A stretch of 64,000 nucleotides of DNA from positions 477,001 through 541,000 of the forward strand of contig NZ_JAIGNL010000002.1 in the NCBI RefSeq assembly GCF_019711395.1, written 5' to 3'. Position 1 is the stretch's first letter. Each line of letters opens with the position of its first letter. A program made the position numbers and the translations under genes. Positions 36,326-44,257 of this stretch are shown here, in pieces. Origin of the DNA: Qipengyuania xiapuensis (GTDB lineage Bacteria; Pseudomonadota; Alphaproteobacteria; Sphingomonadales; Sphingomonadaceae). The notes below the pieces were generated by a model, which was not told the origin of the DNA, searched no databases, and saw nothing but the letters and a program-made list of their open reading frames with translations.

Positions 36326-37114
36326 GTGACCGACAATGCAGTGACGCAGGAAACGGGCGAAAAGCCGTTAGAGATCAGCGACGCCAAGCCGCTCGGCTGG
36401 GGGCGCTTCGTTCTCCAGTTCGTCTCCATCGCCTTCGTCTATTTCGCCGCGCAATTCCCGCCGGTCCTGATGTGGGGCTACACCAACGAACAGGGCGTCT
36501 TCACGATTAGCTCGACAGGTGCAGCCGTATCGACCGCGCTGGGCATGGCGGCCGCACTGCTCGTCGCGTGGATGTGGTTGCGCAAGGACGGGGCGCTGGG
36601 CGAAGCCTGGAACCTGAAGGCCCCTGCGAGCTGGACACGCACGCTGCTGATTGCGGCGGGTGCAACAATCGCGATCATCATCTGGTTCACGGTCGGCAGC
36701 ATGCTGCTTTCGGCCCTGGGGCTGGAAACGCCCGACGTCGGCGAAGTGCTAGGCTGGGTGACCGAAAGCCCGTTCCACTTCGTCCTGTGGATCCTGCTTG
36801 TCGCGGTTTTCGCTGCGGGGTTCGGCGAGGAGCTGCTCTGGCGCGGCTTCCTGATGGACCGCCTCTCGCGGCTTGGCGGCCTTCGCGGCAGCATGTGGCT
36901 GATCATCCTGATCCAGGCGGCATTCTTCGGCCTGCCGCACCTCTACCAGGGGCTTGGCGGCGTGATCATCACCGGCGTCGTGGGCATCGGTTTCGGCTGG
37001 CTGCGCTATCGCTGCGGCGGGAACCTGTGGGCCTGCATCATCGCGCACGTTGCGGTCGACGTAATCATGATGAGCCTGTCCTATGCCGGCAAGCTGGGCA
37101 TCGTGCCGACCTGA
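36326..37114 (+). CDS. CPBP-family intramembrane metalloprotease
   Basis: A 262-residue protein with about seven membrane segments. The CPBP/Abi motifs are all present: GFGEELLWRGFL (paired Glu and Arg), FFGLPHLYQG (His) and IIAHVAVDV (His and Asp). These place a metal site inside the membrane. The family includes CAAX-type prenyl proteases and bacteriocin self-immunity proteins; the target here is unknown. The GTG at 36326, ten bases after a GAGGAG ribosome site, is chosen over an upstream TTG inside the terminator. Confidence 0.85.
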   Translation: MTDNAVTQETGEKPLEISDAKPLGWGRFVLQFVSIAFVYFAAQFPPVLMWGYTNEQGVFTISSTGAAVSTALGMAAALLVAWMWLRKDGALGEAWNLKAPASWTRTLLIAAGATIAIIIWFTVGSMLLSALGLETPDVGEVLGWVTESPFHFVLWILLVAVFAAGFGEELLWRGFLMDRLSRLGGLRGSMWLIILIQAAFFGLPHLYQGLGGVIITGVVGIGFGWLRYRCGGNLWACIIAHVAVDVIMMSLSYAGKLGIVPT

Positions 37115-37224
37115 TCAGCGGCACCTAGGGACAATTCCCTAAACCCCCGATTTGGCGAAACCTTTTCCGCCCTCCCGCGTTGTTCGTCCAGCTGCGCGGC
37201 GAACGGCGCAGGTGGGAGGGGTTC

Positions 37225-38385
37225 ATGGATAGTTTTACCGACGTCTGGCAATATATGCCGCACGGCATGTGCCTGCTTTGGCAGCCTTGGCTGCTCTTGC
37301 TTTGGGCGGGCTCGGACATGCTGATCTTCCTGAGCTATTCGGCAATCCCCATCGCGCTGCTTACGGTCCTGCGCCAGCGCAAGGACATCCCGCATGCCGG
37401 GCTTGTGGTGCTGTTCGCTTCCTTCATCCTCCTGTGCGGTCTTACCCACCTGCTCTCGATCGTGACGCTGTGGTACCCGATCTATCCCTATGTCGGACTG
37501 GTCAAACTGGCGACGGGCGTGGTCTCCGCCATTACCGCCATTACCCTGTTCCGGCTGATCCCGACGCTCATCGCATTCCCCTCGCCTGCCGAGCTCAGGG
37601 AGACCAACGACAAGCTGCGCGACGAGATCGCGGCACACGAGAAGACGCTCGCTACGCTCGAGGCGACCGTGGCCAACCGGACGGCCGAACTGCGCGAGGC
37701 GAATGCCAAGCTGTCGGTCCAGGCACGCGAGGCGGTCCACCGCAGCGCCAACCTGCTCTCGGTCGTCTCATCGCTCACGAAGCAGACCGCGCGGGGACAT
37801 TCCAACACTGACGAATTCATCGACACGCTGACGGGGCGGATCCGTTCGCTCGCCCTTGCAACATCCACGGTGATGCGCGGCACCGACCAGTATTCGGGCG
37901 ATCTCGTCGCCGTCGTGCGCGAGCAGCTCGAACCGCTGCTCATGGCGCATCCCGATGCGGTCGAGATCAAGTCGGGCTCGCTTGAAATCGCCCCCGACGC
38001 AGCGCAGCAGATCAGTCTCGCGGTTCACGAGCTTGCGACCAACGCCCAGAAATACGGGCTATCGCAGTCCGGCGAGGGCGCGATCTCGCTTTCGTGGGAA
38101 GTGTCGGGCCGCGATGCCGACCAGCGCTTCGTTCTCCAGTGGGAAGAGACGCTGAGCGAGGCTGAACGGGAGGGCTGGGAAAGCGATGCAGGCGGTTTCG
38201 GCACCAAGCTGCTGACCCGCATCGTCCCGCAGATGCTCGGCGGTACGGCCACACGCAGGATCGACGATGGAAAGCTGACCTACCGTCTCGAGGCACCAGC
38301 TTCCTCTGTCCTGGCAGATCCCGAGGACCGCGAGGCAGGCAAGATGGCGACGCGCCTGGTGGACGAGAACTTCGGACTTAGCTGA
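37225..38385 (+). CDS. Ethylene-receptor-type sensor histidine kinase (HWE family)
   Basis: A 386-residue membrane histidine kinase. Three N-terminal helices (about 20-50, 57-80, 85-112) form an ETR1-like ethylene-binding domain. D31, Y38, P42, C71 and H75 fall at the spacing of Arabidopsis ETR1 D25, Y32, P36, C65 and H69, where C65 and H69 hold the copper that binds ethylene. A coiled coil (about 125-170) leads to an HWE/HisKA_2 phosphoacceptor helix (VHRSANLLSVV; Ala replaces the usual Lys) and an ATPase domain (HELATNAQKYG; GGFGTKLL). No response regulator lies beside it. The ATG at 37225 follows a GGGAGGGG ribosome site. Ligand identity is inferred, not shown. Confidence 0.82.
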   Translation: MDSFTDVWQYMPHGMCLLWQPWLLLLWAGSDMLIFLSYSAIPIALLTVLRQRKDIPHAGLVVLFASFILLCGLTHLLSIVTLWYPIYPYVGLVKLATGVVSAITAITLFRLIPTLIAFPSPAELRETNDKLRDEIAAHEKTLATLEATVANRTAELREANAKLSVQAREAVHRSANLLSVVSSLTKQTARGHSNTDEFIDTLTGRIRSLALATSTVMRGTDQYSGDLVAVVREQLEPLLMAHPDAVEIKSGSLEIAPDAAQQISLAVHELATNAQKYGLSQSGEGAISLSWEVSGRDADQRFVLQWEETLSEAEREGWESDAGGFGTKLLTRIVPQMLGGTATRRIDDGKLTYRLEAPASSVLADPEDREAGKMATRLVDENFGLS

Positions 38386-38402
38386 GACGGTTTCCAGATA
38401 CG

Positions 38403-38439
38403 GAAAGAGGCGCCCTTCGCAGTGAAGGACGCCTCTTTC
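38403..38439. terminator. Bidirectional terminator between the sensor kinase and nusG
   Basis: Perfect ten-base-pair outer stem GAAAGAGGCG (38403-38412) with CGCCTCTTTC (38430-38439) and an inner CTTC/GAAG pairing. It lies between the convergent ends of the kinase gene and nusG. Confidence 0.85.
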
Positions 38440-38461
38440 GAATTTGGCGTTGGAGCCGGTC

Positions 38462-38998
38462 TTACTTGACCAGTTCGACCTGTTCGAATTCCAGCTCGAC
38501 CGGCGTTGCGCGGCCGAAGATCGAGACCGAGACCTTGACCTTCTGCTTGTCGAAATCGAGTTCCTCGACGAGGCCGTTGAAGCTGGCGAAGGGGCCGTCG
38601 AGCACCTTGACCTGGTCGCCGATCTCGTAGTCGACGTTGATCTGCTTCTTGGGAGCCGACTTGGCTTCTTCCACACCGCCGAAGTAGCGTGCGGCTTCCT
38701 TCTCGGAAATCGCCTGCGGCTTGTTGTTGTTGCCGAGGAAGCCGGTCACCTTGGGCGTGTTCTTCACGAGGTGGTAGACGTCGTCGGTCATGTTGAGCTT
38801 GGCGAGGACGTAGCCAGGCATGAACTTGCGCTCGACCTGGACCTTCTTGCCGCGCTTTACCTCGGTCACGGTCTCGGTGGGGACCTGAACCTCTTCGACG
38901 CCTTCGGAAAGGCCCAGACGCTCGGCCTCGGCGATGATCGAATCGCGGACCTTGTTCTCGAAGCCGGAATAGGCGTGGATGATGTACCAGCGTGCCAT
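38462..38998 (-). CDS. nusG: Transcription termination/antitermination factor
   Basis: A 178-residue NusG. The NGN domain (ARWYIIHAYSGFENKV at the start; MPGYVLAKLN near 76-85) binds RNA polymerase, and the C-terminal KOW domain (IGDQVKVLDGPFASFNG near 127-143) contacts Rho or S10. It is downstream of secE by 27 bases, the usual order. The next genes are not rplK and rplA, which lie 3.4 kb away. Confidence 0.96.
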   Translation of the reverse strand: MARWYIIHAYSGFENKVRDSIIAEAERLGLSEGVEEVQVPTETVTEVKRGKKVQVERKFMPGYVLAKLNMTDDVYHLVKNTPKVTGFLGNNNKPQAISEKEAARYFGGVEEAKSAPKKQINVDYEIGDQVKVLDGPFASFNGLVEELDFDKQKVKVSVSIFGRATPVELEFEQVELVK

Positions 38999-39025
38999 AA
39001 TGTTCTTGTTACCCTCGTAGACGGA

Positions 39026-39259
39026 TCAGGCCAGCGTCATCAGCCAGCGCACCACGGCGCCGAACAGCGAATCGACGCCGAGGAAGAAGAGCGAGAGGAT
39101 CGTCATCATGATGAAGACGAAGATCGAGATACGGATGGTCTCTTCCCGCGTCGGCCAGACGACCTTGCGGCCTTCGGTCTGGACCTGACGGACGAACTCG
39201 GCGGGCGAGGTCTTGTTGCCCTTCGCGGCCTTGGGTGTCTTGTCGGGCGTGTCTGCCAT
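39026..39259 (-). CDS. secE: Preprotein translocase subunit SecE
   Basis: A 77-residue SecE with one membrane segment (about 43-72). The short cytoplasmic helix with the SecE hallmark EFVRQVQTEGRKVVWPTREE precedes it; this contacts SecY. The longer upstream frame is not protein-like, and the ATG at 39259 gives the expected size. It heads the secE-nusG unit. Confidence 0.94.
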   Translation of the reverse strand: MADTPDKTPKAAKGNKTSPAEFVRQVQTEGRKVVWPTREETIRISIFVFIMMTILSLFFLGVDSLFGAVVRWLMTLA

Positions 39260-39498
39260 GATCTTGCTGATGCTCTCGCGTTGAAACTGTCTGCCTTCCG
39301 GGATGGGGGTTTCGCCGCCCCGGTTCAAGTCCGGGAGGGGCTTCAATCCTACATCGATGTCGGAAGACGCCGGTGCATGTAGGCTGGCGCGCCCCAAAAG
39401 GCAAGCGGTGGAGACAGGCACAATTGCGTCTTTCCAAGCGCGCGCGGCAAAGCTAGCCTTGGCGCTTTCCTGCGGGACGCATGAGGGGAATTTCAGTA

Positions 39499-41022
39499 AT
39501 GGCAACAAGCCAAGCACCAAGCTTGGGCGAACGGCTCGTCGAGCCGGTCACCAACGTATCCGATTTCATCTGGGGCGGAACCTGGAATGGCGAGGCCGTC
39601 ATTCCCTTCCCGCCGCTAGCACTCATCCTTCTCGGCGTGGGCCTGTGGTTCATGGTCGGCTTGCGGTTCTACCCGATCGTCAAGCTCGGATCGGCGATGA
39701 AGGGACTGTTCGCCGGTCGCAAGAGCGCTGGCGACGGCGAGATCTCGCCCTTCGCAGCACTATCGACCGCTCTTTCGGGACAGGTCGGCACGGGTAACCT
39801 TGCCGGTGTCGCCACCGCGATCGCACTGGGCGGTCCGGGTGCCATCTTCTGGATGTGGATCACCGCGCTGTTCGGCATGGCGCTCGCCTTCGCCGAAGGC
39901 TCGCTCGCCATCCGCTATCGCGAGCGCACCAGCGACGGTGTGCTGCGCGGCGGTCCGATGACCTACATCATGATGGGCCTCGGCAAGAAGTGGACCTGGC
40001 TCGCCATCGTCTTCTGTCTCGGCACGCTGTTCTCGGCGCTGGTCACGGGCAACTCGATCCAGGCGAACGCCGTGGCCGACGGCCTCAACGAACTGTTCGG
40101 CATCGAGGAATGGCTCGGCGGGCTGATCGTCGCGATCCTCGTCTTCATCGTCATCATCGGCGGCATCAAGTCGATTGGCAACGTCGCGGAGCGCGTCGTG
40201 CCGTTCATGGCGGCTGCCTACATCGTGATGGCGGTGATCGCGCTGATCCTGAACTTCGGCGACCTCGGCGAGACCTTTGCGCTGATTTTCCACGGTGCCT
40301 TCAACCCGCAGAGCGCGGTCGGCGGCTTCACGGGTGCGGCGATCATCATGGCGATCCGCGCGGGCGTTGCGCGCGGCCTGTTCTCGAACGAGGCCGGCCA
40401 GGGTTCGACCGCCATCGCCCACGCTGTGGCTCAGACCAACGATCCCGAACAGCAGGGCCGCATGGCAATGCTCGGCACCTTCATCGACACGGTCGTGATC
40501 TGCACCATGACGGCGCTCGTCATCCTCACCGTCCGCGGCGAATTCACCGCGGGCACCGAGACGGTGGTCCACGCATGGCAATCGGACCGCGTCGGTTTCG
40601 AAATGACCAGCGGCGCCTTTGCGGCGGCCTTCCCGGTCGAGATCGCGAGCATCCCGATCGGCACGCTGATCGCCTCGATCGCACTGATCCTGTTCGTCTT
40701 CACCACGCTTCTGACATGGAGCTATTACGGCGAACGCGCGATCACCTTCCTCTACGACCGCATGAAGGGCTCCAACCGCGCGGGCGAGAAGAAGCTGCAC
40801 ATGGCGTGGCGCGTATTGTGGTGCGTGGTGATCTTCCTTGGCGCCGCCCAGCCCTCCGAGCTGGTCTGGCGCCTCGGCGACATCTCGAACGCGGCGATGG
40901 CGCTGCCCAACCTGCTGGCGCTCGCGCTGCTGTCGGGCGTGGTGTTCAAGCTCGCCCGGGGCGAAAAGGATGCCGGACCGACCCACACTGCCGAAACGCC
41001 GGAGGAACCGGAGGAGTACTGA
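39499..41022 (+). CDS. Sodium:alanine symporter (AGCS family)
   Basis: A 507-residue inner-membrane carrier of the alanine/glycine:cation symporter family. The signature ALSGQVGTGNLAGVATAIALGGPGAIFWMW (split here around residues 78-110) and the later GLFSNEAGQGSTAIAHA segment near 305 mark the sodium and substrate sites. About eleven membrane segments are seen. The ATG at 39499 has a GAGGGGAA ribosome site; a second ATG six codons earlier is also possible. A terminator follows at 41055. Confidence 0.93.
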   Translation: MATSQAPSLGERLVEPVTNVSDFIWGGTWNGEAVIPFPPLALILLGVGLWFMVGLRFYPIVKLGSAMKGLFAGRKSAGDGEISPFAALSTALSGQVGTGNLAGVATAIALGGPGAIFWMWITALFGMALAFAEGSLAIRYRERTSDGVLRGGPMTYIMMGLGKKWTWLAIVFCLGTLFSALVTGNSIQANAVADGLNELFGIEEWLGGLIVAILVFIVIIGGIKSIGNVAERVVPFMAAAYIVMAVIALILNFGDLGETFALIFHGAFNPQSAVGGFTGAAIIMAIRAGVARGLFSNEAGQGSTAIAHAVAQTNDPEQQGRMAMLGTFIDTVVICTMTALVILTVRGEFTAGTETVVHAWQSDRVGFEMTSGAFAAAFPVEIASIPIGTLIASIALILFVFTTLLTWSYYGERAITFLYDRMKGSNRAGEKKLHMAWRVLWCVVIFLGAAQPSELVWRLGDISNAAMALPNLLALALLSGVVFKLARGEKDAGPTHTAETPEEPEEY

Positions 41023-41054
41023 CCTCCACCATCCTCCACACGAGGCAAAAGGAA

Positions 41055-41091
41055 GGGGCCGGGAGTAGCGATACTCCCGGCCCCGACTTTT
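41055..41091. terminator. Bidirectional terminator after the symporter gene
   Basis: Perfect 13-base-pair stem (41055-41067 with 41072-41084) with a four-base loop GCGA, then GACTTTT. The other side is A-rich, so it can also end transcription of the small minus-strand gene at 41124. Confidence 0.88.
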
Positions 41092-41123
41092 CAGGTAGTG
41101 TCCTTACGACTGAACCTTTGCAG

Positions 41124-41273
41124 CTACCCCCGACCGAAGAGGCGGGCGAAAAACCCCGGCTCTTCCATCGGCAGGATCTTCCCATGGGTCATACGGCGAA
41201 GCGACGCATCGCTGTAAGCCTTGGGCTTCACCCACCGATCGGGGCGACTGCTATGGAAGGACAAGCTCGACAT
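41124..41273 (-). CDS. Small protein of 49 residues, unknown function
   Basis: A short frame from ATG 41273 to TAG. A GGAG ribosome site lies seven bases upstream, and the terminator at 41055-41084 sits downstream. Composition is protein-like: a basic middle (RPDRWVKPKAYSDASLRRM) and a C-terminal PGFFARLFGRG resembling an amphipathic helix. It has no membrane segment or signal. It fills an otherwise empty 400-base gap between the symporter and the DUF885 gene. I recognise no family; coding status is inferred from these signals. Confidence 0.6.
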   Translation of the reverse strand: MSSLSFHSSRPDRWVKPKAYSDASLRRMTHGKILPMEEPGFFARLFGRG

Positions 41274-41423
41274 GGGCTATCTCCGTGAACTCATTCCCTC
41301 CGTCCTGCCGGGTAAAATCCCTTAGGCGCTGAGAGAGTTCCCGAAAAATGCCGCTCGCGCGCCCCTCTGTGCCGGATCGGGACAGCGGAAGCGCCGATTT
41401 TCGCAGCCTTCGAGGGCCGCGAC

Positions 41424-43280
41424 CTACTTGCCGCCAGCCGCGATCCAGCGGTCGATCTTCGCCTCGAGTACGGGCAGCGGGAGGCCGCCGGTGTTGAGCA
41501 CCTGCGTGTGGAAGGCCTTGAGGTCGAAGTCCTCGCCCAGCTGCTCCTCGCCGCGCTTGCGCAGTTCCTGGATCTTGAGCGCGCCGACCTTGTAGGCGAG
41601 CGCTTGGCTGGGAATGGCGATGTAGCGTTCGACCTCGGCCACCACTTCGGTGCGCGTCATGCCGGAATTCTCCAGCATGAAATCGATCGCCTGTTCGCGG
41701 GTCCAGCCCTTGGCGTGGAGACCCGTGTCGACCACAAGGCGCATAGCACGCAGCTGTTCGTCCTGCAGCGTGCCATAGCGGTTCCACGGATCCTCGAAGA
41801 AGCCCATCTCGTAGCCCAGCGTCTCAGAATAGAGCGCCCAGCCCTCGACGAAGGCCGTGGTGCCGCCGAAGCGCATGAAGGCCGGAAGATCGGTATTCTC
41901 CTGTGCCAGGCTGATCTGGAAATGGTGCCCCGGTGCGCCCTCGTGGAGGTAGAGCGTGACGTTGCCGGTCGTCAGGCGGCTCGGCAGGTCATAGGCGTTG
42001 AAATAGAAGGTGCCCGGGCGCGAACCGTCGGGCGCGCCGCTCTGGTAGGAGCCACCGGCAGAGAACTGCTCGCGATAGGGCTCGTAGGGCTTGATCTCGA
42101 GCGGGGTCTCGGGCGTCAGCGAGAAGTACTCGCCGATCTTCTCGTCGACGGCGTGGCCGATATCGTAATAGCTCTGCGTCAGCGCCTCGCGGCTCTCCGG
42201 CTTGAACTGCGCATCGGTGCGCACGTAGTCGAAGAATTCGTTGAGCGTGCCTTCGAAGCCGACCTCGGCCTTGATCTCCTCAAGCCCCTGCTTGACGCGC
42301 GCGACTTCGGACAGGCCCAGCTCGTGAAGGTAGTCGGGCTCGAGCGGCAGCGTGGTCGTGTTCTCGATCAGCTGGCGATAGAGCGCCTCGCCGCCCTTCA
42401 TCTGGGAGAGGCCGACGCTTTCGCGCGCGACTTCGTAGTAATCGTCGCGCAGGAAATCGCGCAGCCGCTCGTGAGCACCGTAAATCTCGCCGATCGAGGC
42501 GCGGTATTCGCGGGTCAGCCGCTCCTTCTCCGCCTCGCTGAAGCTGTCGGGGAAGTTCGTCACCGGCATCCAGAAAGGCGATTCCTCGATATCGAGCGCA
42601 AGCTGCGTATCGAGCTGCGTGATCACATTGCCGATTGTCAGCTTCGTTTCGAAGACGCCGCTATCCATGCCTTCGCGGAAACGCGCGATCGCGCGGTCGG
42701 TCAGTTCGACGTAGTTCGCATGGCGCGAGAGGTTGTTGTCGTAGTCTTCGACCGTGGCGAAAGGCGCTGCGCTCTGGCCGCTGGCGAAGCCGGGGTAGAA
42801 GGTGTGGAAGCCCGAGAAGTGGTTGACCGGGCGAACGTCGGTAACCGCGAGGATCTGCGGCTCGAGCCCCTTCAATGTCTGGCGCTGGTTATAGGCGAAG
42901 ACGTCGTAGGCGAGCTGATCGGTCGGCGAGAGCGCGCTGCGGTCGATCTCCGCCAGTTTGGCGAGATTGAGCTCGGCATCCTCGCGGGACAGCTCGTTGA
43001 ATTCGTCGGTCAGGTAGTCGCCGATCCGGTCGGCATAGCGCATGTCGCCGCGGAACAGCGCGCTGATGGGGTTGAGCTTCAGTTCGCGCTCGTCCGCATC
43101 GGCAAACAGCGCGAAAAGTTCCTCGTGGGCCGCATCCTGCGCACTCGGCTCGTCGACTTCGGCCGCGACCTCTGCGGCGCTTGCCGCGGCGACCGTACCG
43201 GCATCGACGCTGCCGGTGGTCGAACAAGCTCCAAGTGCGAGAGCGGATGCGCCGAAAAGCGCGCTGCGGACGAATTTCAT
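41424..43280 (-). CDS. DUF885 family metallohydrolase-like lipoprotein
   Basis: A 618-residue lipoprotein with lipobox A-L-G-A-C19-S. The C-terminal half contains the DUF885 signature HEGAPGHHF near 447-455, which combines conserved His and Glu in a metalloprotease-like arrangement, and a later TEVVAEVERYI helix. Members are predicted zinc peptidases or carboxylesterases of the cell envelope. Together with the amidohydrolase and S9 peptidase that follow, it suggests a peptide-scavenging lifestyle. Confidence 0.87.
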   Translation of the reverse strand: MKFVRSALFGASALALGACSTTGSVDAGTVAAASAAEVAAEVDEPSAQDAAHEELFALFADADERELKLNPISALFRGDMRYADRIGDYLTDEFNELSREDAELNLAKLAEIDRSALSPTDQLAYDVFAYNQRQTLKGLEPQILAVTDVRPVNHFSGFHTFYPGFASGQSAAPFATVEDYDNNLSRHANYVELTDRAIARFREGMDSGVFETKLTIGNVITQLDTQLALDIEESPFWMPVTNFPDSFSEAEKERLTREYRASIGEIYGAHERLRDFLRDDYYEVARESVGLSQMKGGEALYRQLIENTTTLPLEPDYLHELGLSEVARVKQGLEEIKAEVGFEGTLNEFFDYVRTDAQFKPESREALTQSYYDIGHAVDEKIGEYFSLTPETPLEIKPYEPYREQFSAGGSYQSGAPDGSRPGTFYFNAYDLPSRLTTGNVTLYLHEGAPGHHFQISLAQENTDLPAFMRFGGTTAFVEGWALYSETLGYEMGFFEDPWNRYGTLQDEQLRAMRLVVDTGLHAKGWTREQAIDFMLENSGMTRTEVVAEVERYIAIPSQALAYKVGALKIQELRKRGEEQLGEDFDLKAFHTQVLNTGGLPLPVLEAKIDRWIAAGGK

Positions 43281-43444
43281 ATGTGTTTCCCCTGTGTGAT
43301 GCCCGCGCTTCTAGGGATATCGCGCAAGATTGGAAATCGTGACCGATTGCCGCGCAACCGCTCTCGACGAACGGCGATAGCGCCGCGATTTGCCTTTCGG
43401 GCCTGCCGCGGCCATCCTGCGCGCCCATTGCAAGGGAAAACACG

Positions 43445-44236
43445 TTGAAGATCATCGCCCTGCCTGCCGTCGCGGCCCTGCTACTTCCCGCTGCAGCGTG
43501 GGCGCAATCGGGCGAACCCGAGGGCGAGGAAGAAAAGCCCGAAGCCCCCATCATCGTGATCGCCGACCCCGACAAGGCCGAGCGCCGCGTCAGCGTCGGA
43601 TCGCGGCTCCCGCGCGCCGCTCCCTTCGCCGGAACCAACATCGCCACCAATGTCGGCACGCCGGGCCTGGTCCCGGGATCGGGAATGTCACCACATGCCA
43701 CCGTGCGCAGGATGCAGAAGCGCGATTGCGTGTCCGACGACGAGAAGCTGAGCAAGCTGGTGATCTGCGCTCTTGCCAAAGGCGATGCGCTGCTGGCCGA
43801 AGGCGATCTCGAAGGCGCGGTGCAATTCTATCGCCACGTGGCCTACACGGAGGCCAATTCCGCGCATGAGCGCCATGTTGCGAGCGAGAAACTCTACGCA
43901 GCCGGCGAAGCTGCCGATGACGCGAGCCTGCGCGAAGAGGCGCTGCTGGCGCTCGTCGACGGTGGTGAGCTCGCCCCGATCGAAGCGCAAAAGGCGCGGC
44001 GTTCTCTCGTGGCGCTGGCTCTGTCGCAAGGCGATGACACCAAGGCCATCCGGCGCCTCGAGGATGTTCTTGCACATGACCCCGAAGACGCGCGAAGCCT
44101 GGCCACGCTTGCCCTCGCCCACCATCGCAACGGAACCGGCGACCCGAAGGCCATCATGCGCAGCGCGATCGCGGCGCAGGAAGCCAAGGGTCGCCAGGCA
44201 CCTGCGAGCTGGCGGAGATTTGCCGAGGAGGGCTAG
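43445..44236 (+). CDS. Exported TPR-like protein
   Basis: A 263-residue protein with a signal peptide (1-21) and a conserved-looking N-terminal region of unknown fold containing VGSRLPR. The C-terminal half (about 105-260) is made of helical pairs of TPR type (ALLAEGDLEGAVQFYRHVAY; ALSQGDDTKAIRRLEDVL). It would act as a periplasmic scaffold. The start codon is TTG at 43445, with an AAGGGAAA ribosome site; no ATG exists near the signal peptide. Confidence 0.7.
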   Translation: MKIIALPAVAALLLPAAAWAQSGEPEGEEEKPEAPIIVIADPDKAERRVSVGSRLPRAAPFAGTNIATNVGTPGLVPGSGMSPHATVRRMQKRDCVSDDEKLSKLVICALAKGDALLAEGDLEGAVQFYRHVAYTEANSAHERHVASEKLYAAGEAADDASLREEALLALVDGGELAPIEAQKARRSLVALALSQGDDTKAIRRLEDVLAHDPEDARSLATLALAHHRNGTGDPKAIMRSAIAAQEAKGRQAPASWRRFAEEG

Positions 44237-44257
44237 GCCCGTCCCGTCAAAGGCGGA

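Noticed and set aside
37126-37141. Small hairpin TAGGGA-CAAT-TCCCTA after the CPBP gene
   Set aside because: Only six base pairs, low GC and no T run, so a terminator cannot be claimed.
39317-39343. T-arm-like sequence (CCCGG-TTCAAGT-CCGGG) upstream of secE, where tRNA-Trp genes often lie
   Set aside because: The arm is perfect, but no matching 5' acceptor strand, D-arm or anticodon arm fits upstream on the plus strand, and the minus strand has no T-loop. No cloverleaf could be built by eye; a tRNA-scan run would settle it.
41272-41325. 17-residue plus-strand peptide overlapping the 49-residue minus-strand gene start
   Set aside because: Very short, and its start overlaps the better supported minus-strand start. 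Kept out of the features.
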